NCBI GenBank assembly: GCA_036250195.1
Contig: JAVHZZ010000003.1
Location: forward strand, 297,939,565 to 298,003,564
Reading direction: 5' to 3'
Length of the DNA: 64,000 nucleotides
Origin: Mixophyes australis
Lineage: Eukaryota > Chordata > Amphibia > Anura > Limnodynastidae
This document shows, one piece after another, positions 33,891 to 44,978 of this stretch. Numbering within the stretch: position 1 is the stretch's first letter; each line of letters starts with the position of its first letter. The notes under the pieces were generated by a model. That model did no database searches, was not told the DNA's origin, and saw nothing but the letters and a program-made list of their open reading frames with translations. The position numbers were made by a program, and so were the translations under genes.

Positions 33891-34277
33891 ACAATCCTTC
33901 AAAAAGGGGTAGTGTGCCAGCGCAATAAATTCTTAATTAATTGTATCGGGTTCATATGTTACAAGTAAAATCCGAAGAGGTAGAAATGTGGGACGGAATC
34001 TCACTCACCCGCACAATCTGTCCATAATATGTTAGAAGAAGGTCTTACCAGTGCTGTACTGGCATCTGATGGCGATTTTCGCCTGGCTGGTGGCTGTCCG
34101 GTATAAAATATCCTCTCAATGAGCTCTCCAGCGGGCAGGTAAATATCACGCTCATCTGTGTAGTCGCACATGCGCGGATGGATCCTGTTCGTCTAGATGT
34201 ATAAGAACGAGCTTGTTGATACAATTGTAGTGTGAATAAATCAGGATAAAGGTTGAAATAAAGATGGGGGCCTATAG

Positions 34278-34314
34278 CCAACGCGTTTCACCCGTCATGC
34301 GGGCTTCCTCAGGG
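34278..34314 (-). ncRNA. Hammerhead ribozyme motif
   Basis: On the minus strand: core CTGAGGA, a stem II formed by AGCCCG and CGGGT around a short loop, then GAAA, then a very short stem III (CGCG) and a GTT cleavage triplet. GCC before and GGC after the core can pair as stem I. All conserved hammerhead core bases are present. Minimal stem III hammerheads are established features of Penelope-like element termini. Confidence 0.65.
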
Positions 34315-34639
34315 CAGTGAAGTAATGTTCACTGATAAAGTTCCGTTATAAATCCTCTTAAGTTTGGAGGCGTGGTTTAAAGTCATGTGAGTTATGCAGC
34401 TGATTGGAGTTGTTTGATAACAGCTAATTCATGTTCTATAGGAGAACTTGAAAACTGGTCACAAATAGTTATTTGTTAATTAAATCATGATTAGTCATAA
34501 ACAGAGGTTAATAACAATATATATGGGGCAAAGAGAAAGGAGACATTAAGGAAAAGAGATATAAAATGTGTGTTATTTAAATGTGTAAAAAGGAGCCTAG
34601 ATCTAGATCTAAATTCAAGCCTTTTGGAGTCAGTGTATT

Positions 34640-34940
34640 CAAATTATATATCCAACGGGTTTCTTCTTTTGCTATTTCTGCTAAATAATTTCCTCCCCTC
34701 CAGAATTTTTCCACCTTTTTTATTCCAATGAATCTCAGTCCTGTGGGGTCTTTAGCATGTGCATTGGTGATCTGGTACGCTGTGAGTGGTTAATCCTTTT
34801 TTCACATTTCTAATGTGTTCTGCTATCCTGCATTTAAAATTACGAATAGTCCTTCCAACGTACTGAGTCCCGCAAGGGCATTCAAGTAGATATATCACTC
34901 CTTTACTATTGCACGTAATTTTTTCTTTAATTGTATACAC
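34640..34940 (-). pseudogene. Penelope GIY-YIG endonuclease remnant
   Basis: The frame 34940-34752 carries SKGVIYLLECPCGTQYVGRT (the GIY-YIG half, here VIYLL...QYVGRT, with the CPCG typical of Penelope elements), then FKCRIAEHIRNVKKG. After a frameshift near 34770 the domain continues with PTGLRFIGIKKVEKFWRGGN and EETRWIYNLNTLTPKGLN. This nuclease nicks target DNA for insertion. Frameshifted. Confidence 0.85.
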
Positions 34941-34980
34941 TTTGTTATTATAATTTGATTTAAATTGTGTTACAAATTAA

Positions 34981-35830
34981 CCTGTAAATACTGCTTCATG
35001 CACAGTGAACATGGTACAACCAAATTCTGGTATTAGGGGGTTTATTGTGTATGTTTAACAGAAAACAATGAACGGGAAAGAGGAAAAAAACAGCATAGGA
35101 TGATAGATGCAATTGTTGGGTAGCTCTCTTTAAATTTCAAGTATCCTTCAAGTTAGCTTGTATTTTACAAGGCAACAGAACATTCTGGTCACTGCTTACA
35201 TCTTGTAATATCCTTGTAATTTAAAGTAAGAAACAATAATTTCTATATAATTAACACGTCCCCCTTTTCCCCTTCCTCCTCCCATATTTTTCCTGTAATA
35301 TATTATCATGGTATAGAAATTTACCTTAATAGAAAATGAAAATGGCACTCTCTTATCCATTGTTTTGCAAAAGGCAGTGATAGTGAACAATAAATTTACT
35401 TTTACTGTAGCACATTGCCCTCTAAAGGCCATTTCAGAAACTAAATATTATAGCTATTAGATACATACTAACTAAATAAAGCAACTTAAAACAAGTTACC
35501 ATTAGAGTGATTGTAACTTCAATGTTAGAAGAGGCAGAGACAATGTTCCCACATATTCATGGCTTCTGTGTGTCAGATATGAGTTCATATTTCCCAGGAC
35601 TGACCAGTCTGCTGTTTTGCTCCTATCATAGAAGGCACAACACTGACAAACATGTTGAGTACACAAGTACGTATGTTTTTATTTTACTTTACATTTAATA
35701 TCTGTCACGGATGTGTGCTCCTGAATGATAGCTTAGATTCACGTCATCTCTGATAATTCTAAGTATCAAGAAACCAGGTGGCTTCATTTCATTAAGGTCA
35801 AACCATATGATCATCTATTCTGGTCAGTGC
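34981..35830. other. Intergenic, nothing recognised
   Basis: AT-rich, no supported feature. Confidence 0.55.
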
Positions 35831-36329
35831 ATTATAAATAGGGGTGTGCACCGGCCACTTTTAGTGTTTTGGGTTTTGGGTTCTGATTAGCTTGAGGTTT
35901 TGGGTTCTAATTTGTTTTGCCAAAACACCTGACGAAAGGTTTTGGCTCTGATTTAGGGTTTTGGGTTCTGATTTATTTATTTTTAAAAAAGCATAAAAAG
36001 TGCTAAAATCCAGTTTTTTTTTTTTTTTTCACTCCTACGCTATTATTAACCTCAATAACATTCAATAACAATCATTTCCACTAATTTCCAGTCTATTCAG
36101 AACACCTCACACCTCACAATATTGTTTTTAGTCCAAAACGTTGCACCGAGGTAGCTGGATGTCTAAGCTAAGCGACACAAGTGGGCGGCACAAACACGTG
36201 GCCCATCTTGGATGGCTGTATAGGCTTGAATGGCCTTTTTCTGCTCCTCCATCCTCTGCAGCATATAGAGGGTGGAGTTCTAGCGCGTCACTACCTCTTT
36301 TCGTTTTCGTTGATGACAGGGCATTTTCA

Positions 36330-36620
36330 TTATTTTTTTATTTGGCAGCAACATTGAACGTAGTTTAATATCTGATACGAAGCTTTATGGACTGCGTAGT
36401 GGAGTGGCCCCGGTACCCAATTTGGTACCAGGGCCAAAATACCTCCTCCAACTAGTCTCAATTCCACTGCACAGATGGCGGACACCGGATGCACGTCTAA
36501 CACCAACATAGCTGTTAAGGCCGCAGTTATCCGCTTTGCCATAGGATGACTACTGTCGTACTTCGTGCTCATGGCAAACGACTGTTGGACGGTCACATAA
36601 TGCCAAAAAAAGAGTTGCAA
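36330..36620 (-). pseudogene. hAT transposase N-terminal block, displaced
   Basis: 96-aa frame with TVQQSFAMSTKYDSSHPMAK, RITAALTAMLVLDVHPVSAI and a broken remainder. It matches the block KQSFARGRKSESCHLVTKRI of the hAT at 20116-19442. It lies downstream of the C-terminal domain (36818-37501) on the same strand, opposite to the normal order, so the element has been internally rearranged. Confidence 0.75.
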
Positions 36621-36817
36621 GATGGAACCCTCCCACCCACCCTTATGTTGTTGAAATAGGACATGCGCACTTTAACAAACCAATCATTTCAGCGAAAGGG
36701 CCTACCAAACTGTGGCTGCAATGATTGGTTTGTTTGGGCCCCCACATCAAAAAAGCTATTCATCTCTCCCTGTACAAACTAAACAGGCTCTACTGAGGCA
36801 AGATGTCGTCCTCATCC

Positions 36818-37501
36818 TCATCCTCTGATTCCTCCCCCCCCTTCAGTGTGTACTTCCTCATCTTTACACATTATCAATTCGTCCCCGCTGGACTCCACAA
36901 CCACAGGTCCCTCTGTAGTATCATGAGGCCAGTGCTGTACTTGATTGAGGAATTGATAATTCATTTTTATGAACATCATTTTTTCAACGTTCTGCGGTAG
37001 CAACCTCCTTCGCCGCTCACTGACCAGGTTCCCCGCTGCACTAAAAGCTCTTTCCGAGTACACACTGGAGGGGGGACAACTCAGGTAAAATAGAGCCAGT
37101 TTGTACAGGGGCTTCCAAACTGCCTTTTTTTCCTGCCAGTAAGAATATGGACTGTCTGACATGTCTATTTGGATGGTGTCAGCAAAATAATCCTCCACCA
37201 TTTTTTCAATTGTGACAGCATCCAATGCAGCGACAGTAGACATGTCTGCAATGGTTGGCAGGTCCTTCAGTCCAGACCAGATGTTCTCAGCATCCCCGCC
37301 AGCAGGTCTTTTAGGAAAACTGAGCTTTTTCCTCGCAGCCACAGGTGTTGAAGATTGGGCATCCCCCTTGGCAGACGACGTTGATGGCATTTCATCGTCT
37401 ATGTCATGACTAGTAGCAGCAGCTTCAGCATTAGGAAGAAGTGGGTCTTGATCTTTCCCTACTTTATCCTCCAAATTTTGATACTCCATTATATGCAGCA
37501 C
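36818..37501 (-). pseudogene. hAT transposase C-terminal half
   Basis: 227-aa open frame. A disordered start (AEAAATSHDIDDEMPSTSSA) is followed by RKKLSFPKRPAGGDAENIWS, the helical region with DMSDSPYSYWQEKKAVWKPL, and the hAT dimerisation domain LALFYLSCPPSSVYSERAFS then AAGNLVSERRRRLLPQNVEK. An acidic tail ends the frame. The domain is well preserved and uninterrupted, but the catalytic DDE core is missing. The ATG at 37501 sits at the edge of the adjoining minisatellite. Confidence 0.85.
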
Positions 37502-37509
37502 ACATTGTA

Positions 37510-38150
37510 TTACAGTACTATTTTTTAAATACTGCTGGAACAGTGAACAATTTTTAATAGATTGCAGTATTAATGTTTCTGGACTGCAAGAACAGTGAAC
37601 ATTTTTTTATATATTGCAGTATAAATGTTTCTGGACTGCAAGAACAGTGAACAATTTTTTATAGATATTTATGTTTCTGGACTGCAAGAACAGTGAACAA
37701 TTTTTAATAGATTGCAGTATTAATGTTTCTGGACTGCAAGAACAGTGAACAATTTTTTATATATTGCAGTATTAATGTTTCTGGACTGCAAGAACAGTGA
37801 ACAGTTTTTTATATATTGCAGTATTAATGTTTCTGGACTGCAAGAACAGTGAACAATTTTTTATAGATATTTATGTTTCTGGACTGCAAGAACAGTGAAC
37901 AATTTTGAATAGATTGCAGTATTAATGTTTCTGGACTGCAAGAACAGTGAACAATTTTTTATAGATATTTATGTTTCTGGACTGCAAGAACAGTGAACAA
38001 TTTTTTATATATTGCAGTGTTAATGTTTCTGGACTGCAAGAACAGTGAACAATTTTTTATATATTGCAGAATTAATGTTTCTGGACTGCAAGAACAGTGA
38101 ACAATTGTTTATAGATTGCAGTATTAATGTTTCTAGACTGCAAGAATTTT
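37510..38150. repeat. 46-52-bp minisatellite inside the hAT element
   Basis: About twelve units of 'tttctggactgcaagaacag' + 'tgaacaattttttata' + 'tattgcagtattaatg', alternating 52-bp and 46-bp forms. Confidence 0.95.
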
Positions 38151-38269
38151 TTTAAAAAAAATTTAAGATTTTTTAATACTTTTAAATTAACTATGCACTT
38201 AGCAGAACAAAGCACAGGACAAAAGCACTACTGTACTTAGCAGCACAGAGCACAGGACAAAAGCACCAC

Positions 38270-38730
38270 TGGACTCAGCAAGGACAGAGCACTGGACTGA
38301 TGCACCACTGGACTCAACAAGGACAGAGCACTGGACTGATGCACCACTGGACTCAGCAAGGACAGAGCACTGGACTGATGCACCACTGGACTCAGCAAGG
38401 ACAGAGCACTGGACTAATGCACCACTGGACTCAGCAAGGACAGAGCACTGGACTGATGCACCACTGGACTCAGCAAAGTCAGAGCACTGGACTGATGCAC
38501 CACTGGACTCAGCAAGGACAGAGCACTGGACTGATGCACCACTGGACTCAGCAAGGACAGAGCACTGGACTGATGCACCACTGGACTCAGCAAGGACAGA
38601 GCACTGGACTGATGCACCACTGGCCTCAGCAAGGACAGAGCACTGGACTGATGCACCACTGGACTAAGCAAGGACAGAGCACTGGACTGATGCACCACTG
38701 GACTCAGCAAGGACAGAGCACTGGACACAA
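38270..38730. repeat. 39-bp minisatellite inside the hAT element
   Basis: About eleven units of 39 bp, 'caccactggactcagcaagg' + 'acagagcactggactgatg'. As 39 is a multiple of three and units lack stops, both strands show long repeat frames (38300-38962 plus, 38728-38414 minus) that are not genes. Confidence 0.95.
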
Positions 38731-38969
38731 GGATAGAGCACCACTACCCGACACACCCTCCCTCTTCCCTGATGTCAGGCGAAATGAAGATGGCGGCAGC
38801 AAGGTGAGTATTTATGACATCCGAGTCTCGCAAGATCTGACGCAAGACTTGGATGTCATAGCCTCGGTTTGGATTAGTTTGGTGCCCGGAAGTTCCCGAA
38901 CAGTGCTCGGATCCCGTCGGATCCGCACTGTTCGGGTGGAATCCGAGCCCGCTCATCCTTAATTATAAA

Positions 38970-39343
38970 GTGACTCAAAAGAGTTAAATTCCATACTGTG
39001 GGATCTATTTATCAAAGGGAGATAAATCCTATATCCGGCAAAATGTGAGTTTTCTGAGGATTTATGAATTGTCCCTATTTACAAAAACCCATGGTCCGTG
39101 AAGACTATCACTGGCTATGCCGCTGTCCTCTGATTTCAAGTTATTAGCCAGTGGTGCCCACAAGAAAAAGGATTTATTATTAAAATAAAGCATTTTTTCA
39201 GGTTGTTTTTTTTTATAAAATTCTTTAACCTTTTTTAATGGTTTTTTTTAAACGTTTCTTTTTTTCCAGTTCGAGCATCGATAAGCAGCAATAGAAAATC
39301 TTGCTATCAGAAGCATCTTAGTAAATAAGCATAACGATGCCAC
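38970..39343. other. Intergenic, nothing recognised
   Basis: AT-rich with T-runs; no feature supported. Confidence 0.5.
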
Positions 39344-40018
39344 TGTTAGGGCTCACAGTTACCAGGTTAAATTTTTAGAACTGATGGTATAGAGGTCTTC
39401 ACCTTTAGCAGCTGCCTTCCCTGTAGAGCTTTATGTGCTCGCAGGTAATTAGATGCCCCCAGGTCTTAAGCTCTAGCGTAGTAGAAGTTTGTCCTTGGCG
39501 GCCTTAGCGCAACTGGAAACAGGAGGCAGTAGACAGGATGATAGTGGGTAGTCAGAGGTAGCCGAGATCAGGGGTCGTTAGGAGGCAATATGGTCAGAAA
39601 CAAGCAAGGGTCAGGGCTGGAATCAAGCAAGAGTATCCGAGTAACTAGCCAAAGGTCAGGGCAACAAGCAAACAATCTGAGTCAGGAAAGCTAAGGGTCA
39701 GTAACAGTGGGACAGTCAGAAATTTGGAGACAAAGGAAGCAGGTCAGCAAACAACATATGAAAGATATATCCGGCAGGGAGTCAATCATACTGCAGGGAG
39801 CCTAGCATGACAATCAGCCTCAGGGGCTGTTTAATTAATTAGAGATATTTGTGCACGCACCGGCTGCCTCTGACATGGCAGAGAGTGCCCCAACTGTTGT
39901 CCTGACAACAGCTGGGACGAAAAGAAAGGCACGTCCCAGGCTTCATAGAGGTGGCTGGGATGCGGACCTGCAGGCAGCAGTGAGTCCAGCAGCATCGGGC
40001 ACCACCACGGCACATAAC
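39344..40018 (-). mobile_element. Probable solo LTR (chromovirus type, antisense)
   Basis: Starts TGTTAGGGCTCACAG and ends ...GGCACATAACA. It shares with the element B LTR the TGTTAGG start and the antisense 'caaggtcag...'-rich texture. The flanks show no matching duplication, so the right limit could be wrong. No coding content. Confidence 0.42.
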
Positions 40019-40773
40019 AGATTTGTAGCAGTACAGAAAAAACACCAAATTTGACTGTAGGTCTATTAGCCCTCACTAGGCTTCTAAGACACTGCCTCAA
40101 TTAGGCGATCACGCCTCTGACCTGCTCTACAGAACTCCACCTACCACAGATAGACTACCGTGCTGGCCACATATCTGGCTGCATCAGTTTCACCAGCTCA
40201 TCCATCAGTAATCCAGTGGTGACAGCTGCCCCGCAGATGTGGTGCTGTGCTGCCATCTTGGACTCATGTCGGAGCCACATCTATCCTCTTGGATGGCTTA
40301 GTCACCCTCATCTATAACAGCAAAGGGAGTGTGCTGGGCACATTACCATCACAGCATTGATTTCCGGTTAATGTCTACAGAGTACGGCATTGGATAGACT
40401 GACTCTCTTCCCTCGAATCAGACATCTGTGTCAGCTGCATGAACAAACTAATGATTCAAAGGGGTCTATGATCCATCTGACTGCACAGAGTAAGTAAAGT
40501 TATCCAAATATATAGGATATGAGTCAGTAAGGCAGCATACTGAGTGCATCGTACATTTGTTATAAACGGCACATAAATCGGCTCTCCATATTCTTGAAGT
40601 CAACAAGAAATGGAACTAAAGATACATGTGGTGTTGCCTATGGGTGTAGTTTTACTCTGCTCCACTAGACCATACATTGCAGGATACGTACAATAGCTAT
40701 ATGGAATATAAAATGTCAAAAGAATGCACAGAAAAAAATAATAATAAGCAATTAATGTTACCTGACAATAATA

Positions 40774-40775
<2 letters not shown>
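40019..40775. other. Intergenic, nothing recognised
   Basis: No supported coding or repeat feature. Confidence 0.5.

Positions 40776-40779
<4 letters not shown>

Positions 40780-40817
<38 letters not shown>
40780..40817. repeat. (AT)n microsatellite
   Basis: About 18 uninterrupted AT dinucleotides. Confidence 0.97.
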
Positions 40818-40820
<3 letters not shown>

Positions 40821-41016
40821 AGTGAAACACCCTTTCCCCACCACGTTCACTTCCGGAAATCATAGGATGTAGTAAGTCTCCGTTATGTCCACGCACTCAA
40901 AATACAGGGCTGCTTTCATGGTCATATCTCCCAGTTCTGGGCATGTGCAGAGTGATTTTGCATACGAAACGCTCAAAATCGGAAGATATGTGCCTTAATT
41001 TAAAGCATCAATGTAA

Positions 41017-41042
41017 GGTTAAGTGTTTAAACACTTAACTTT
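41017..41042. repeat. Short perfect palindrome
   Basis: 'gttaagtgtttaaacactta' + 'ac', within a unique-looking 550-bp stretch (40818-41370) that otherwise shows no feature. Confidence 0.6.
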
Positions 41043-41370
41043 AGGGGTCCCCACTTTGCCGCTTTAAATTTTTAGTGACAGACGTCACGATGATGTCAGG
41101 CTGCATTGCCGGTCAGTTCTCCAATCGGAATGCCTTGCTGTCATTATGCTACTTTTTTCGGTGATCTCCAGCGTCGTCTTGAAGGTAAGTCTGATTATTT
41201 TCAAGTTGCTTTTTCATACATTCGGGTTTTTTTTGGAGGCATTAGCGATGTCGGATTTCTAACGATCGTGAAAACGTACCCAACACCCTTCATCACAGTT
41301 TCCCCTTTATCACACTGTGCCATGGAGCCATCTTTATCACACCGTGCCCTCTTATCACCATCACACTAAA

Positions 41371-41550
<180 letters not shown>

Positions 41551-41564
41551 AACAATATAAAGAG

Positions 41565-41840
41565 CATCCTAGGATCTACCGTACCATACAGAGAGCATTT
41601 CTGTTATCGCCATACAAAACAGAGACCATTCCTATGACCGCCATACAATACAGAGACCATTCCTATAACCGCCCATACTATACAGAGACCATTCCTATGA
41701 CTGCCATACTATACAGAGAGCATTCCTATGACTGCCATACTATACAGAGAGCATTGCTATGACCGCCATACCATACAGAGAGAATTGCTATGACCACCAT
41801 ACTATACAGAGAGCATTGCTATGACTGCCATACAATACTG
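41565..41840. repeat. 31-bp minisatellite
   Basis: Eight or nine units of 'accgccatacaatacagaga' + 'ccattcctatg', adjacent to the microsatellite. Confidence 0.93.
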
Positions 41841-42419
41841 GCCAGTCTTTGCCTCTGGCTCATGAAAGTTTAACTTTGTCTCTGTTAACTCACAAGATAT
41901 AGCCAAAGATACTCGATTGCATACTTCTGCTGCCACCTAGTGGTGAATTACAACATTACTGCACCACAAAGTGATAATTTGCTCAGAATGTTCATTTAAG
42001 ATCTAATTCTGGCCATGCCTCTGACAACCTTTTAATCTAATAGAAAATCTACTGCCATAAATTGCTTTCGCTAATCTGTTACTGCTGGGAAACTCTCACA
42101 CGCCAAGTCCCATGTTGGACTGGTTATCACAGAAACCTGATTTCACCCTAAATGGGACCAAAAAAAGGTAAAAACAATGAAGTCAGTGCATTCAGTACCT
42201 TTTTTTTGGAGCTGCAACAGCCACCATATCTTCAGGTTCAAATCGAACACAAACTGCCTCCCAGTGTCAACAAGATATGCCTCCTACCCAGATGACTCCA
42301 CTTCCCCTGAAATGGATGTGCATGTCACCTGTCGCTCAATACAACTATTATTAACACCATTAAAGGCAGGTATCAAGTCTGAATTCAGAGCAACTGTCAA
42401 AAAAATAAAAATCTGAAGT

Positions 42420-42548
42420 AGCAGAGGTAGGTGCACACACAGACCACATGGAAACTAAAATGGTAGAACTGGTCTCTTCACATAATGATCTAATTTCTGC
42501 TTATGATTCACTCCAAAAAGAAGTCTCAGCCATTAAAGACAAACTTAT
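42420..42548 (+). pseudogene. L1 ORF1 coiled-coil segment
   Basis: The frame includes METKMVELVSSHNDLISAYD then SLQKEVSAIKDKL, a heptad-rich stretch typical of L1 ORF1 trimerisation helices. It is cut at 42548 by the solo LTR insertion and resumes after 43870. Confidence 0.7.
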
Positions 42549-43870
42549 TGTTAGGAGCCGCGGCGGCCCCGGGCACCGCCGCAACGCATCTCTTACCCCG
42601 CTGGGCGTCCCGGCCGTCGCCTTGACGACCGGGAAGTCACTTCCGCCATTTGGCCGATTCTCTGCACAGCGCGTCCCGGCAAATAGGACAGCCGGGCGCA
42701 GGCGCAAAATTCTCCTCAGCCTGTGGGCTGATTAATGTGTCCTGTATTTAATTAGTCCTGGCATGTGTATAGTTACAGGGCTTAGCCCTGATTTTTTTCC
42801 AAATAGGGTCCCCAGCATTCCAGGATCCAGACAAGCCGCAACTAAAGAAACCTGCAGCCACAGGTGGTGAAAGTGAGAAGAACAGGTAGGAGAGAGCAGG
42901 ACAGTATGTGAAATGTTGTGATTCTAGTAGGGACAATGGCAATTTTTGGTGAGTGTTCTGCCCAATGTAAGGTGCAGGCCAAGACTGAACTCTTTGTGTA
43001 CACACTGCATTCTTTGTATACTACAATGTGGTGCTAGATGTCCTGAAAGTTAGGAGTGCTTGGACATATGTGACGCTCCGGCGAATTCAGAGGCTAGTGA
43101 TTTTGATGTGTTAGCCACGCCCCAATGGCGCATTTGCCACGCCCCAAATGCATGACCACACCCTTGATATATTTTTTTTTAGCATACTCAACTATAAGGG
43201 GGGCCCCATGAATTTGTTGTACCGGGGCCCTGAATTCCTCTTGGCAGCCCTGGTTACAGCGCGCACGGCAGATAGTACAGCTGGGTGCATGCGCTGGTTA
43301 CCTCCCAGCCTGTGGGCTGATTAATAGGACTATTAGTGTCATTATGCTGGGCATGTGTATCATTACAGGGATGAGCCCTGATTGGTTGGTCTGTGTATTT
43401 AAGGCAGGGAGGGCTTAGCCTCCCTGCCAGTTATAGCGCTTCTGATCCAGTCTTGCTGACCTGCTCCTGTTTGATTGTACCCTGTCCTGTGGATACTCTG
43501 TTGGATTCCCTGTGTATGACCCCTGCCTGGACTTTGGACTTTGTCTGTTTGCTCGTGACCCTGACTCTTTGGCTTGTACCTTGGACTCTGCTATTTTGCC
43601 CTTGACCCTGACCTTTGGCGTGTTTATTGACTACCCTGCTTGCCTGTGACCCTTGACCTCGGCTACCGTCTGACTATCTGCTACTTTCTATCTAGCCTCC
43701 TGGCCTGCCACTACAGGCCTGCATTACCAACCCACACTACATCTGGAGTTAAGTCCTGTGGGCATCTGAGTACCGGTGAGCACGTTAAGCTCTAAGGGAA
43801 AGGCGCTGCTATATGTGAAGACCTCCGCCATCCAGTTCTGTGGGTTGGTAATCAGACCAGCAGCCTAACA
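42549..43870 (+). mobile_element. Solo LTR (TGTTAGG...CCTAACA), 5-bp duplication
   Basis: 1322 bp with inverted ends TGTTAGG/CCTAACA and CTTAT at 42544-42548 and 43871-43875. A TATA box (43396-43402) is followed 30 nt later by GCCAGTTATA (43426-43435), the same arrangement as GCCGGTTATA in element B, so it is a chromovirus LTR on the plus strand. Inside lies a hAT fragment (42792-43252) bordered by a roughly 130-bp duplication of LTR sequence (about 42665-42791 and 43253-43385). Confidence 0.85.
42792..43252. mobile_element. hAT-like fragment inside the solo LTR
   Basis: Matches 46590-47150 ('ggatccagacaagccgcaac', 'gttgtgattctagtagggac') and ends ...CCTCTTGGCAGCCCTG at 43252. The left end of the family is missing. 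Confidence 0.8.
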
Positions 43871-44400
43871 CTTATTGACCTGAAAGATAGACCTGGAAGA
43901 TAGAACCAGACAAAATAACATTAAGAAAAGAGGCATCTCTGACACGGTTTCAAATGCTGACCTGTACAATTATGCTACATCCCTATTCAGGAAATTACTC
44001 CTTTCAGCCTCACCCATTGAGCTTCTTATTGACCGGATACACGGTTTGCCTAAATCTAAGCAAGCCCTATCTTTTTCCCCAAAGGATACCCTTCTCAGAC
44101 TCCACTCCTTCTACATAAAATAGCATATACTTAAAGCAGCTCTTCCTTCAGCGTCATCCTCTGAAATCCTTGAGAACCATCAACTCTTTACTGATATTTC
44201 TGCTTCTACTTTGTCAAAGCATAGACTTTTATGACCATCACCATAGCCTTAAGAGCAGCAAACATTCATTATAGGTGGGGTTTCCCAACACGTCTCATCA
44301 TCCATAGAAATGGCACCTACACTTCTGTTGCATCTCCGGCTACGGCCCAATCTCTCTGAAATGAATGGAGTATCCCAATAGAGATCTCCACCTCCAGTGC
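43871..44400 (+). pseudogene. L1 ORF1 C-terminal domain
   Basis: Frames with KRGISDTVSNADLYNYATSL, LLSASPIELLIDRIHGLPKS and TLLRLHSFYIK, then after a stop a segment with LFTDISASTLSKHR. These are RNA-binding/C-terminal-domain motifs of fish/frog L1 ORF1. Interrupted by stops. Confidence 0.75.
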
Positions 44401-44799
44401 ACCCAAACAAATAAGAATGGAGTGGTCATCTATATTCATATTGAAAGTGATTATGTTTAAGTTGATAGCAGTGTTACTGCGGTTAATAGGTGGAATGGTT
44501 ACATGCACAATAGTAACCTTGTCTTACACTAATTTTCTAAATAAAGTTGTTAGACGGGACCAGTTCCATGCCTACTATACTAAATACTTGCCTGTGGCAA
44601 AATAGAAACTATACGTGCTTTTCCCTTCTTCCCATCCCTCACTTTCACTTTCCCCTTATTCTCTTTTTTTTACATATATCCTGAGAAGTAATTTCCTAAA
44701 TTCCCGGAGGAATTTTAGGTCATGTCTACACTTTCCCACATGCTCCTATTATGGTACATTTTATCATTATCAACAGCAAAGGCCTCAAGTCTCTGAACA
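44401..44799. other. L1 inter-ORF or decayed ORF2 start
   Basis: No clear motif. It lies between the ORF1 end and the first endonuclease motif. Confidence 0.4.
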
Positions 44800-44970
44800 A
44801 GCACAAACTAGCCCCTAAATCCTTCACTTCACAGTAGGCTGATATAGTAGCCATTCAGGAAACCAATTTCTGCATTCATTCTCCACCCCAATTAACCAAC
44901 TAGTATAAATACTCCACTTGCATTACCTTTAGTGGTCCCTTTAAGTGTAATGGCGTTGTCATCTTAATTG
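44800..44970 (+). pseudogene. L1 ORF2 endonuclease start
   Basis: Plus-strand ADIVAIQETNFCIHSP followed by a broken GPFKCNGVVILI. The E of QET is a catalytic residue of the APE-type endonuclease. Cut at 44978 by the hAT-like element. Confidence 0.7.
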
Positions 44971-44978
44971 GCTACAAG

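Larger units (their letters stand above)
33900..34980 (-). mobile_element. Penelope-like element, 3' part
   Basis: A GIY-YIG endonuclease fragment (34940-34640) is followed downstream on the minus strand by a non-coding region with a hammerhead motif (34314-34278). This combination defines Penelope-like retroelements. Reverse transcriptase, expected upstream above 34980, is absent, so the copy is 5'-truncated. The lower boundary is approximate. Confidence 0.75.
35839..38961 (-). mobile_element. hAT transposon with perfect 8-bp duplication
   Basis: 3123 bp. ATTATAAA occurs at 35831-35838 and 38962-38969. The left end is TAGGGGTGTGCACC; the right end read inward is TAAGGATGAGCGGGC. These are imperfect hAT-type ends. 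It contains two transposase pieces on the minus strand in the wrong order and two minisatellites, so it is a rearranged non-autonomous copy. Confidence 0.9.

Noticed and set aside
37510..38150. CRISPR-like regular repeat spacing
   Set aside because: Units are directly adjacent with diverging copies and no unique spacers, in a vertebrate genome; it is a minisatellite.
38300..38962. 220-aa frame of MHHWTQQGQSTGL repeats
   Set aside because: 39-bp minisatellite inside the hAT element; it ends within the terminal inverted repeat.
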